Below are positions 1-11,346 of a stretch of DNA of 64,000 nt, piece by piece; positions within the stretch are counted from its first letter, which is position 1, and each line of letters begins with the position of its first letter. The position numbers and the translations under genes are program-made. The DNA is from Cryptomeria japonica (Eukaryota > Streptophyta > Pinopsida > Cupressales > Cupressaceae). The DNA lies in assembly GCF_030272615.1 (NCBI RefSeq), contig NC_081407.1, forward strand, positions 442,275,213 through 442,339,212, read 5' to 3'. The notes under the pieces are model-generated. The model was not told where the DNA came from. It saw nothing but the letters and a program-made list of their open reading frames with translations, and made no database searches.

Positions 1-3000
1 TACATCATTTTAATTCATGGTTATGTTAGGAATAGAATGTGAAATGTGTGTGTTTAAAGGCGTATTGATTAGGTCTAGGCAATGTAATAAGCCTTAAGGC
101 CCCAAGGTGTGTCAACTTGGTCAAAGGCCTTGTAGGGGAATTTTATATGAATTTTATATGTTTAAGGGTCTGCAATGTGTGGTATGTTCATTCTTGACCT
201 TTGGTGTGAAGGCAAGACCGAATTGTAGAAGTTGTCAAAAGTTGCAAAGTTGCATTGTTGTCTTAAGCAACTTTTCTTGCAAGATTTTGAAATATGCTTA
301 TCCCAATGGTTAGTTGGTTGATTGTATGCATTGGAGGTAGTTGGAGGAGTTCCTTGGTGTGATATAATCCTAGAGGAATGATGCATACTTTTTAGAGGGA
401 TAATATTGAATGAATTTCTTGTCTTCAAGCAAACGATTATTGTGTTTTCCTGATTTTTTATTGAGTTCTATGTTCTTGCATAATTTCCTGTGAATGGTGG
501 GCATGAATTAAACATTCAAAAAGTTGTAACAGAGGTTCACCATCCATTTTTAGTTTATCTAAGGTCTTGAAACCTTTTGGGTTTGGAAGAAAGTGAATTT
601 TCTATTCCACTGGCCTGACAAAACCCTCAAAACAAGGGTTTGGATGCAAATAGTGACACAAATCAACATATCTCTATGAGATCGATCTGAAACCTGGGAG
701 GATTTTGATTTGACTTGTATACTAGATGTTCTTGGTGTTTTTGGATATAGGAAGTTTCATTTGTCTTTCCTTAGATGATGCCCTTGGCTTGACATCGCTC
801 ATGTGGCAAGCCTGCGCAGTAGGAAAAGAGGGTGGAAAACTTGAACAACAGATTGAAGGATGGTAAAAATTGGCATGATAAGGACCCTTGAACAAGTTAA
901 GACCATTTTCAAGTGTTATCCTTTCATTCATTTGCGACTGGTGAAGCTTTTGAGAGCTTAAACCCCAATACCGGCTAAAAGAGGCTAAATAGGGTCAGTA
1001 GGGTTTGACCATACATACTCAAAACCCAGATGCAAAAGTTTGGAATCTTGTAGAATGCCCAAAAGGGTATTCAAATATCAAATTTATTTAGGGGGTTGTT
1101 CAAGTATGTTGTGATACAAATCAAGAAAATTCTGAATGGAGGGCTAATTGCTTGTAGCCCTATTTCCTAGGTCCAAAAGGGGAAAAGATACAAAGGGCTA
1201 GTAAACACCCATCTAAGGGGTCAAGATTAGTGTAAATGCCATATAACATGTGTAAACACTCATATAGGTTAGTTTCCACTTTTTTTTTAAAGATCCTGTT
1301 GCTTGGGGTTTGGGGTTGTTAGGTGTCCTTGGTTGAAGGGTTGGAATCTTAGGGGTAGGAGACTCCTTGTCAGTTGTGAGTTGTCTTGACTAAATAGATT
1401 CTTGGGAAGGATATAGGGAAATCTATAGAAACTTTGAGAAGGTTAAAGACATTGGTCCATTGGATGGTACCAACTGGGGACCCTTTTGAGTAAAAACCAA
1501 GAAAGTGAAATAATATCCCAAATGTAAGGCCCTCCCCAACCAGGCTTTGATTAACTTAGTTGACCATGTTTGACCCAACTAATAAATTCTATAATTCAAT
1601 AGGATGGGCTATGTTAGATAGATAGATTGGTGAGAAAAGTAATTGAACTAGGTTATGAAATCATTTCACCTTGAGGTGTACATTTTTATGCATTATGGAT
1701 TTAGAACTTATAAGGTTCCAGGATTTGGATAACATTGATGTATGTTGATGCTTCATTTATATGCATTATGATATAGAACTCTATATGATTCCAGAATAGG
1801 ATTACTTTGAGGTGATATATGTCATTATTGGATTTGCAGGACTTCACTATGATGATAGAAATAGGATGTATGTTTTATGTATGGATTAAAATTATGAGGA
1901 TTATGATAACTGTGTATGTGGATTTATTTGGATGTAAGATGTATTGATTTGTTTAAATGTATATGGTATGCATAATGTTTGACGTGTATTCTTATTCATG
2001 TGTTTAAATATTATATGAGGTTATTTGGAAGTACTAATGTGTAATTGAGATGCACATGAAAATTATCCATGTGACCATGGAAATATTATGGAGAACCAAA
2101 CCTAGACCTATGTACGTTCGTAAAAGCAGGGTTTGTCTATTTGGGGAGACAACACCCCGTTTGTATAGTATTTTATTTGTAAAAGTGGATGTTGCATGTG
2201 TGTTAGATTGAATTTATTTATTTGTGTTAAATCCAACAAGAGACAAGATTTCATGTATAATTTTGTAAAAGTATTTTTATTGTGTCACTTGACACATGTG
2301 TTGATTTATGTTTTGGTTTTTTTTAAAAATTGTCTCTTGGAGGGAGTTGTTTAACCATAGTTTTTTTCCAATTAATTTAATGTGATTCCATAATTGCCTT
2401 TGGAAGAGAATCTTTGGGGCGGTCAACTTAGGTTTGACCCGAAAATTAACTTCAGAGGGGTTTAAAAGGGGTTAAATGGACACCTAGGGGTAGTTTAAGA
2501 GTGTTTCCTAAAGTCCATAAGGTATACCTAAGGGTTAGGAGTAATTTTAGGCATGTTTCAACTCCCATGTGACCATTTAGACACCCTAAAAAGTGGGTTT
2601 CCTAAGTTGAGCGAAAATTGAAAACTAGAAGGCATCACCTAAGTCGTTAACTTTCCTTTTTGATGAGAGATCCCTTTTGATCTTGTTTTTGATTTTTCCT
2701 TTTTCAATTTTAGAAACCTATGAGAACTCTCACTGAGGTCTTCTTAGGCAAGAATGGGAAATTTTGCGGGCAATCACCCAGTCTCCATTTTTGGAGACAA
2801 GGAATTTTGAATGAAAAAGATAGATTTGAAATTAGGAATTGGGCTCCTCATCCTCAACAAATCTAGCATACTTTGGGCAATTTGAAGGTTGGTTTAACTT
2901 TTCTTGTAATGTTTTCATATTGCATGTTATGTTGAAAAGAATTTTGCTTGTGTAAAAAGGTTAGTTTCTTGTATGTTTACCTTAGGAAATTATTTGTGTT

Positions 3001-4333
3001 CTATGTTTTACTTATTGTATGCATTTTATGTGCTTTGGGAGTAACCAAGGCCTCCTACTCTTGGGAGAGAGGATGGTCTTGTGGGTGGTAGAAGTTTGAT
3101 AGCCCTTGAGTGAGAGGCTCTCGTTATGAGAGTGATCACAAGGGATATTTATGTGACCCTTGCTGCATGGCTTGTTTATGCATTTGGGGGTCATAAGGAG
3201 GGAAATAAGGCATGAATGCCTTGGGGGGCATAAGGATGTGGGGTTGTTATACTTATGATGTATTTGGTTTTCCATGAGGTGGCTTTGTGTTTTACCATAC
3301 TTGCAGTCTCCTCAGGGTACTTGGTCCACTACCACCCTTGAAAAGACATCACAATGTGTGGTGCAGTATAGCCTTGGTTGGGAATGTGTTTGTGAATAGT
3401 TTTTCCTTGTTTATTTTGTTTGCATGTGCGTAACCTGTCTAGGGCTTGGTTCTCCAAGCTCGGGGGTGGCTACTAGTTAGCCTAGGCTGGGAGGTGAGCA
3501 CTCCATGGTCACCATCCTTTGATTATTTGCAGGTTGTTGGAAGGAAAGAATAGGACAAGTAGAAATTTGATGGAGTTATTGTTGCATAAATCTATTTGTA
3601 AATATAATTATTATTTTGAAAAGTCCTCATTTATTAGAAATGAGAGACCCATTTGTAAAGTGACGATAGTGTCTTTGAAATAGGTTTTAAAGAGTTGTAA
3701 TATTTGAGTATGCTATGTTGCAGAAAAGAAATGAGAGACCCCATTTGTATTGATGGCTATAATGTATTTTAAATGTACTCTAAATAAATGAAATTATTTA
3801 GTTAGATAATAATTTGTTGCAAAAGAAATACATTTATCTTGGATTAAGTTCCCTGTAGTTGCTGTTAGTAGTATGCAAGTTAGTTTGGAAATGAAAGTCT
3901 ATTTTGCATGTGAATTTTGAAAATAAAAAGAATCAGTTATTTCTTATGCATACCTCTAAGATTTAATTTAAATATCAACTCATTTATCTAGTTGCTGTTA
4001 AATTTATTAAATTATGTCATTTATATAGTAGCTGTAAGAATTATTAAATTCTGTCATTTGTTTATGAGTAGAAAATAAAATCTATAGTTAAACAGATAAA
4101 TAGAAATAAATAATTTCTAGAGTTGTTGTTCTAAGTATATTTAATTCTGTTATTTACTTTATTTTGCATAAAGTAAATCTCTATTTAAATAATCTATCTA
4201 TTTTTTTTTAGCAACCAGGATTTTTGATAAAAGGAAATAAATACAATGATTTTAATTTGATGAATTTATCTATTCTGTTAAAAATGTTTCAAAATAATAA
4301 CCTCAACATATGTTTTCAGAATTTGCCTTGATG

Positions 4334-4335
<2 letters not shown>
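1..4335. other. Gene-free AT-rich stretch
   Basis: I find no supported gene here. The open frames are short (under 90 codons), unrelated to known motifs and scattered over both strands. The text is AT-rich with T/G-rich plus-strand composition, as in old LTR or leader DNA, but I could not pair any segment with a second copy in this window. A somewhat GC-richer patch near 3430-3540 is not coding. Most likely it is decayed retrotransposon non-coding sequence. Confidence 0.5.

Positions 4336-4371
<36 letters not shown>
4336..4371. repeat. (AT)n microsatellite
   Basis: An uninterrupted alternating A/T run of 36 bases, directly visible. It lies about 110 bases left of the hairpin array and is matched by a similar run on the other side. 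Confidence 0.95.
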
Positions 4372-4374
<3 letters not shown>

Positions 4375-4481
4375 AATATATATGATTAAATGAACTCTTT
4401 TTAAAAAAAAAAACAAAAAACATATATACTTATTTGTATAATGGCAAATAAAGGGTTTTCAACAGAACTAGGGCCGAGCAA

Positions 4482-4670
4482 CCACTGTGCTTAACACAGT
4501 GGTCGGCACGGCCGGCCCCTACTGTGGGCGACCACAGTGGACGGCCCAAGGGCCACCACTATGGGCGACCACAGTGGTCGCCGCCACTGTGGGCGTCCAC
4601 AGTGGATGGCCTGAGGGCCGCCACTGTGGGCGACCACAGTGGTCGCCGCCACTGTGGGTGTCCATAGTAA
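4482..4670. repeat. Array of six GC-rich hairpins
   Basis: Six inverted repeats of 21-22 bases are visible, each with arms like CCACTGTGG and CCACAGTGG around a loop of 4-5 bases (typically GCGA or GCGT). They start at 4482, 4519, 4556, 4584, 4621 and 4649. Spacing is 37, 37, 28, 37 and 28, giving a higher-order period of 65 bases. Arms of units 1, 4 and 5 are perfect; units 2, 3 and 6 carry mismatches. The surroundings are AT-rich, so this is a sharp GC island. The 80-125 codon frames crossing it on both strands are by-products of the repeat, not genes. Confidence 0.9.
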
Positions 4671-4909
4671 GCGGCGCTCACTGCCGCCGACCTCCCAACC
4701 TCCGCCTCTCCTCCCCTTCGCCAAGTTCGGCCATGGCCACCGCCCAACAGTATTCGACCCTACACAAACCAAAAAAAAAAAGAATAGAACCCTAGCCCGT
4801 GTTAGGGCTACGGTAAAATGTGGAAAGATAATAAAGAATGAAAAAAAAAGAGAAATGAGGGGCATATTTTTATATTAAATAAAAGATTAGGGTTTGCATG
4901 GTTAAAACA

Positions 4910-4911
<2 letters not shown>

Positions 4912-4949
<38 letters not shown>
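4912..4949. repeat. (AT)n microsatellite
   Basis: A 38-base alternating A/T run on the right of the GC-rich hairpin island, mirroring the run at 4336-4371. Confidence 0.95.
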
Positions 4950-4951
<2 letters not shown>

Positions 4952-5884
4952 TTGAGATGTTTTAAATTAAATATTTATGGAGTTTAAACAATTATAAACT
5001 TTATAATAAATTAGGTAAGACTATTTTGGTTATGAGAAATATTTAAACTTTATAGGACAATAATCATTATGAAAATTAAATGATGTTTTTGTCGATTTAA
5101 TTTAAACACATTTCAATTAATGATTAAAATGAAAATATAGACATTTATAAACAAAGTGCTAGGACTAATTTAATCAGTCCCTTAAAGCATTTATTGATTA
5201 CTGAAGATTAATAATACCTTCACCAAACATTTGTAGAGAATTTTAATTAAGTGATTAAAATCGTTGAGACAATAATAATTTCTTTGGAGAATTAATATTT
5301 CACATTTAATTAATTTTTTTTTTCACTTACTTAAGTTAGTGATTAGAGTTAACTCTAAACTTAGTTAAGATGAAAACTTGTTAGTGCATTTAATATTAGC
5401 ATTTTAATGTTATATAGTTGTGATTTAAAATAAAAAAATTATCCCGTTCGTGCCCAAATGTTTGGGCATGACACCAAACCCTCTGCATCGGATGTAAAAA
5501 CAAAGCTTCCAACCAAATTTCATTAGAAAGTGCCTGGACCAGGGTAGTTTTGGGTACCATGGTCTAGGAATAGGGTAGTTTTGGTTTCCTTGGTCTAATA
5601 CTAGGTCAATTTTGGGTGCCATGATCCTTCTAGAATAGGTCCAAAATTGGCATTTATCAAATTCAAATTCCCCTTCCATTCCTACACCTTTTGTGACATT
5701 TATGTTTCATTATCAATTATCATAATCACTTCAAATTGTTAGTTCATGCATGTACCTTCTTACCTTAGATTTGGCATTGAATTTACATCTTTTCAGTTAC
5801 ATTTTTAATTCAAACAAAAGGAAATGGGACTCCAATCAATATCCCACCCTCGTCCTAATAGACTTGAGGTTTGATCTATTGAGT
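4950..5884. other. AT-rich spacer with degenerate repeat text
   Basis: No supported gene. Around 5540-5650 a phrase built on TAGTTTTGG and TGGTCTA recurs three times with variation, as often seen in decayed non-coding retrotransposon DNA. The minus frame across it is low-complexity and I do not call it. Confidence 0.45.
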
Positions 5885-7142
5885 TCATCCTCCTTTTAAT
5901 ATGATGCATGTGAAAGTTAAGTCATTTCCTAGTTTATAAAGCATAACTTGTGAAACCCTGATTTTGCATCCATTACAATAACTAACACCCAAATAATTTT
6001 CTATTTGTTTTGGCATCACTGTGGCAATATCTCCCAAATCTATCATGGAATTATGTAACAACCTATCCCCAAGATTGAGAATTAAGAAAAATGGCATATG
6101 TTTAAAATTACCCACTCCTTCAATCTTTGAATCTGGATTTGAATTAATGAACACTGAAGGTTGTTGATTTGACATCCCTGTAACTGGTTCTTTGTACTTT
6201 TCACAAGATCCCATGGAATCTCTAACTCACGGTTGCTTTTCTCAATTCTCCAAAGCCTCCTTTAGGAGATTTCTTTTATTTTGAAATAGCCAATTTATCC
6301 CATAGGGACATATTTGCAGGGGCCTTTTTGAATTGTTCGACCACATTGATGGAAACAAGAGGTTGGTCCTTATTTTATTTTGGTTTAGACTTCTCCATCG
6401 ACTTATAAAAAGGATGAACAACAAGGGTTATGACATGAGCTTTGTTTCAACTTAGTCTTGGCTAGGAATTTAGGGAAATAGGCTCTCCAGTGAACCTCCA
6501 CTTGGAATGAGTATTATAGTCTGATTGGGCTTAAGGAGGTTTCGATGTTGATGCTTCATTTGAAAACATAACTTCTTCCTCTTCCATCCATGAGAAAAAT
6601 GCATGATCAGGAGAAATTTCTTCTTCTTGTTTTAGGGACATTCCCTATTTTAGGGTATTCAACATCACATGATCCATCCTTGGTGATGAATAATTTCCCA
6701 TATTAGTTGTGATGACTTGAGTGCATTGTTCAACTACCCTTTGTTTTAAATTGTCTCGAGGACAGTTTCACAATATGTGTATATCATTAAATGGAAAACA
6801 CCATGCATTTGAATCTTCCACAATTTTTTTTTTGCCTCGGGACCAATGCTTTGTTGTTATTGGGAGCTACCGTTTACAGTGGAGTAGGAACATGAACAAT
6901 CTGGGTGGAAGGTTGCACTTGGTTGTTTTCTTTTGTACTTCTCTGATACTAATTCTATTGATAAGGGGGTCTTCCATTTTAAAAAAATCTAGTATTGAGG
7001 CTTCGTAGGGGTGGCTTGTTGGAAAGATATTAATAATCTTGCTTGAGAAAGTGCACAACAGATTCTTTGTGTCACTTAGCTTAGATGCCAATATATGTGT
7101 AGGGACAATATTGGTTGATTGTGTGCTCAAAAAGATATACAT
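5885..7142 (-). pseudogene. Decayed Ty3-type gag/protease remnant
   Basis: On the minus strand a broken reading runs from about 7142 to 5885. Its last part (6214-5885, 109 codons) resembles a plant Ty3 retropepsin. A stretch of the form LLHNSMIDLG...VMPK matches the family pattern LLHN.MIDSG...VMP, with Ser of the D-S-G active site replaced by Leu. Upstream, the phrase PANMSLWDKLAISK resembles the conserved gag C-terminal helix of these elements, and a Cys/His cluster could be a degraded zinc knuckle. There are many stops and frameshifts, and no RT or integrase follows before the gene-free region. B2 begins 80 bases to the right. Family assignment is from motif memory, so moderate. Confidence 0.5.
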
Positions 7143-7221
7143 AGACTAAGGTGGCGTAGATGCACTGGAGTTGGCTTCACTTTGGATTTGACTTGATAAT
7201 TTAGGAAACAATAGCGTAAAG

Positions 7222-8419
7222 TGTTAGGCCCAATATGGAAAGCTAATGTACTAAGAGGGGAGGGGTGAATCAGTACTTCAAATCCTTTTATCAACAATAT
7301 CTTTACTGTTATGCATAAACCAAAAACTGTTGTAACATAACATAAAGCTAAAACAAATAAGTAACAATCATACATGATTCACTCCATAACACATATATTT
7401 TGGTTACGCAGAAACTCTTGGTTAGAGAGAAAAACTGCGGTGGGGCTGGCACCCACAACTTCACTACTGCAATAATAAAGAGTGCTCGGTTAGAGCTACA
7501 TATTAGCTATTTCTGATAGCTTACCCTGTTAGGAGTAACAAGATCTTTTAGATCTACCTTGCTAAAGGATTTTACAACACTTTATATAAATGTTGCACCT
7601 GGTTAGAGGCTTTACAATTTATAGACTTGATTAGAGTCTTTTACCCTGTTAAAGGTTTCTCTTACAACTTCAAAATATTACAATAAGACTTTACAAATAT
7701 CTGCAACTTTACATCTGAAATGCTGTAGCAGATTCTATGTGCTCAAAATAAGATTACCTTGCCTATAGCATACCTCGGTAACTCATAAAGTAACTCGATA
7801 AACCCTTCTGTTTACTCTATTCTTTGACTGCTCTCTAAAAACCTTCTCGGTGACCTCTGTATCTCTGTAACAGTCATAATACTCTGTGATTCTCATGTAT
7901 CACATAAGTCTTGCTTCATACACATATGCACACACATTTCTCTCATTAGCATATATCTCTAACCCTAAATTCATGCTGTATAAATAGATTTCTTATGTCG
8001 GTGATCTGATTCATTGCTTCGATCTTACAAACATGATTTCTCGAATGAATAACCATGCAAAATATTTCATTGGTTAGATGACCTCAAAATTATACAAAAT
8101 CTATATGTGCAATTTCAATGCGATAACGGTTCTATGTGCCTCGATCTTGTAACATGTTTTCATATGTGTGTCTAGGTTCAATGAATCTGGTAACACATTT
8201 CACTCGGTGTATATCAACTCGGTGTATTATCTTTACTGCTCGGTAGACATGAAATAACACTCGGTAGACAACTCGGTGTATACTAGGCTTTGTGATTGTT
8301 TTCCTTCTGTAACCGACTAGACTGTTCATACCGACTAAATATTTTGGTAGTAGTAACTGACTAGAGTATATAGAATGACTTTGGATATAAAACTAATGGC
8401 AATTTGATAAGTAGTAACA
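7222..8419 (-). repeat. B2 3' LTR
   Basis: A complete 1198-base LTR in minus orientation, starting TGTTAGG and ending GTAACA as read on plus (TGTTAC...CTAACA in the element's sense). It aligns along its length with 27939-28753 and, inverted, with the LTRs of B at 36316-37480 and 43019-52061. Confidence 0.9.
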
Positions 8420-8431
8420 ATCTCCCCTTTT
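8420..8431 (-). other. B2 polypurine tract
   Basis: On the minus strand this reads AAAAGGGGAGAT, directly before the LTR. It equals the tract before B's 3' LTR (43007-43018) and nearly equals A's. Five bases separate it from the left end of G. Confidence 0.85.
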
Positions 8432-8436
8432 GACAT
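8432..8436. repeat. Target duplication of G, left copy (GACAT)
   Basis: GACAT precedes the left end of G and recurs at 22231-22235 directly after its right end. Removing G plus one copy restores B2 sequence matching B near 42995-43010, which confirms the boundary. Confidence 0.95.
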
Positions 8437-9837
8437 TGTAGACGTCTAAAAATGGTTAATGCTTGCGGAGTCATACTTTAACATTTGCACATTGCCTTAT
8501 TTTAGGGTTTCTATGTCGCATTAACATTTCTTCTATGTCACGCACTTGGTCTTTATCATTTGCAAGCATCGAGTCCTTCTTTTGCTTTCCTCATGATTAT
8601 CGCTTTCGAATTTGGTCTTGTCGATAGAAATTTTCAGTCATGATTTTGGTCGATCTTATCCTGTCGCATCAATGTGCGTGCTCATTTATCATCATTTTGG
8701 ACATCGTCAATTCTAATCGATGATAGAATTAGAGTTTTGTCCTCTTGTCAATCTTTCAATCATCTTTAGCTTGTTAGTAATCATTTGTGATTATCAACTT
8801 GTCAGATTCGTCATCGATCTTTGTCCTTGTCAATCTTGTCATTTTGCGATCGATTCGTCATCGATCCTTGTCCTTTTCAATCATGTCAATTTGGATCAAT
8901 TAGTCATTGTTCCTCATCAATTGGCACCTATCGATTTGATCTCCTTGTCAATCTTGGTCATCGATTTTTGTCAACCAATCTCAATCATTTATCAACATTG
9001 GTCCTTTGTCAATCAGAATCATGATCGAACCTACCTTAATTTCTTGTTGTCTTAACCTAATACCTTGTCCTCTTATTTCTAGGGTTTTATGATTCATTCA
9101 TTTAATCCTTTTCTTCTTCTTGGCGGGTTAAATAAATTCATTTATTTAGTCCTAGGTCTCTTTCATGAATTAATTAATTCACCTAATTTCCATTTCATCT
9201 TTTTCTTCAATTTTTCTAATTTACTAATTTCTCCTAATTCCTAATTTCTATTTCTCCTATTTTCTTCAATTTTTCTAATATTTCCTCTAAATTCATTCCC
9301 TAATTCTCTCCTATGTTTATGCTTCCATTTGTTGCAATCATGGAGGCTATTTTCTCTCTTCCCTTTTTGTCATGGGAATGGCATTTTAATCTTGTCATAA
9401 TTTGTCAATCAATCAATCTTGCATATCAATTTTGTCATATTTGTCATTCTTGATTTCAAATTTCTTTTCAAATCTCTTCATGCTAATTTTGTCCTCTCTC
9501 CAATTTGTCTATAAATTGGATGATCAATCACATTTTTGGAATCAATCACGCTTCTAGTATCCTTACGCTACCATTTCATCTTGTCAATCTTGCTTTTATA
9601 CTATGCTTTTGCACTTGTAGGTGAGATCCACAAACAAAGTAATTTGAAGGAGAAAGAAGGACAATGGAGGAATAATGAAGGAGATACAAGCTTTGGTTTG
9701 CTTTTTTTAATTGTAGTATTTCATCTTCATGCCTTTATTGATTGTAATTAGGATTTCTTATCATTGCAATCTAGTTTTTTTGATTGAGCTAGTTTAATAT
9801 CTATTGCTTTGATGTTTATTCCATTTTCCTATCTACA
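8437..9837 (+). repeat. G 5' LTR
   Basis: 1401 bases, TG...CA ends, aligned throughout with 20799-22230. It lacks about 31 bases present in the right copy, mainly a block near 21535 and an 11-base duplication near 21785. T/C-rich text with recurring TTGTCAATC phrases. Confidence 0.95.
9509..9517 (+). promoter_or_regulatory. TATA box in G 5' LTR
   Basis: CTATAAATT in element sense, about 320 bases before the LTR end. It is conserved at 21902-21910 in the right LTR, a sensible distance for the R/U5 start of plant LTRs. No experimental support. Confidence 0.5.
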
Positions 9838-9842
9838 TTTTT

Positions 9843-9861
9843 TGGTGAACCCGATATGAAC
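9843..9861 (+). other. G primer-binding site
   Basis: TGGTGAACCCGATATGAAC, five bases after the LTR. It begins with TGG, as required for pairing to a tRNA CCA end. Element C carries nearly the same site (50131-50150, minus). I could not assign the tRNA. Confidence 0.8.
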
Positions 9862-9953
9862 TAACCCCTTAACCATGTCTTGAGTGCTTTTGAGCTGATT
9901 TGCAGGTGAAAAACTCAAGAAACAGAGCGACTCAGAGCTTTCTGGACACTTCT

Positions 9954-10110
9954 GCGCCTGTGTCAAAGCATTTTGCGCCTGTGTCAAGGCATCCTGTGCC
10001 TGTTTCAAGGCATCCTGTGCCTGTGTCAAAGAGATCTGTGCCTATGTCAAAGAGATCTGCGCCTGTGTCGATGCATTTTGCACCTATGTTGAGGCATTCT
10101 ACGCCTGTGT
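9954..10110 (+). repeat. 21-base tandem repeat in G leader
   Basis: About seven and a half copies of a 21-base unit beginning GCGCCTGTGTCAAAGCAT, drifting between copies. The unit length is a multiple of three, so one frame reads as repeats of the form APVSKHF. It lies between PBS and gag, and I treat it as a leader minisatellite, not coding. Confidence 0.9.
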
Positions 10111-11346
10111 AAGGCCAGAAACAGAGGTAAAACCAGTGTTTTTACTTGCAAATTACTTTGTTTTTCATTCTATTTCTTATATTCTGGTTTTTCTTTGGTA
10201 TTGATCCTCTGTGTAGCACCTTGGCATTACGTGTGATGAAGACTAAAAATGAAACTACTAACAAATCTTATGTAGGACGCGGTCAAAGACTTTTATTAAA
10301 ACATCTTGCATGTGATTTTTAAAGTAGTTGCACATTTAATTTCTTAAAGGTTAATGAACACCATGCATGCTTTGTTTGCTTTTAGTTTGATTGCATGTTT
10401 TAACCCTTAGAATTGGGCCTGCCTCCCGATTTGCCTAGCACTTCGCATAGGCATTGGTGAGAGGGAATGACCCAAAGTGGTGATGAGCTAAAACCAAGCT
10501 CTTCCGAACCACTCTAAATAACTGTGGATGCAACGAAAGTTGTAGACAACGGGTGCTGGAATGGTATTGCGACGATTTATTCGCCGGATCAATACCCACC
10601 CAAACGGATGCCCTTACTAGAATCTCTTGTTTTTAGAGGACAAAATCCTTCTATCTGTTGGCTCAGGCATTGTGATACGCGCATGCCGAAGACACCTCTC
10701 ATGTACTCCTTAGTTAGAGATAGCAAGTTCTTGGGAAGTGATGCCCCTTGAACTTGAAGCTTGGTATGCCCGAGAAGTGAGTGCACTGTAAGGGGGAGCC
10801 AGTGCTACCAAGCGTCTAGCTATCTGACTAAGTATTGTATTTTATGGTTAGAGGATTGAACAGATATTGCCCTTGCCAGCCATAGGATTTATTGTGAATG
10901 TGCTTGATTGTCTTGAGTCAAAGTCAAACAAACATTTTGTCTTCCGTGATTGTCAAAGGTTAAACCAAAAACAAACTTTCAAAAGTGCTCATAATCAACT
11001 TGGGTTTTCAAAATCAACAACCTTCAATTCAAAACAAAATCCAAACAGAAGTCCAAATTTGTCCAAGTATTCATCCAACATTTGAACATGGCTTGTCAAA
11101 ACATTGAATGTCTTTGTTTCAAAATTCATGTCACTTTAGGCTAGGTTTTGCATAGTCCAACTTAGGTCCTAGGACACATTGTCATCTCCCTTCATTTTAG
11201 TCCTTTTCATTGCAAGTATCCTCATTTTGCACTTAGGTTCAAAATCATTTTCCCTAAGTTTGCATTTCATTGTCATATCTAAGCTAGATTTCTATTTAGG
11301 TGACATTCATGCATTATCCTTGTCATGCTAAAATTAGGTCTTTAAG
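10111..11346 (+). other. G leader region
   Basis: Non-coding leader between minisatellite and gag. A higher-complexity, more GC-balanced block at roughly 10420-10830 stands out from the T-rich LTR. It could hold packaging or dimerisation structure, but that is inference. No frame longer than about 75 codons is supported. Confidence 0.55.

Noticed and set aside
107-931. Short ORFs of 60-90 codons at the left edge
   Set aside because: No motifs, no homologous partner in the window, and overlapping frames on both strands.
4491-4865. 124-codon minus ORF over the hairpin array
   Set aside because: Its content mirrors the GC repeat and a poly-Phe stretch from AAAA runs. Frames are open on both strands at once.
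7978-7990. TATAAATAG in the B2 3' LTR
   Set aside because: It is in antisense orientation to the element, so I do not call it the element's promoter, though it is kept in other copies.
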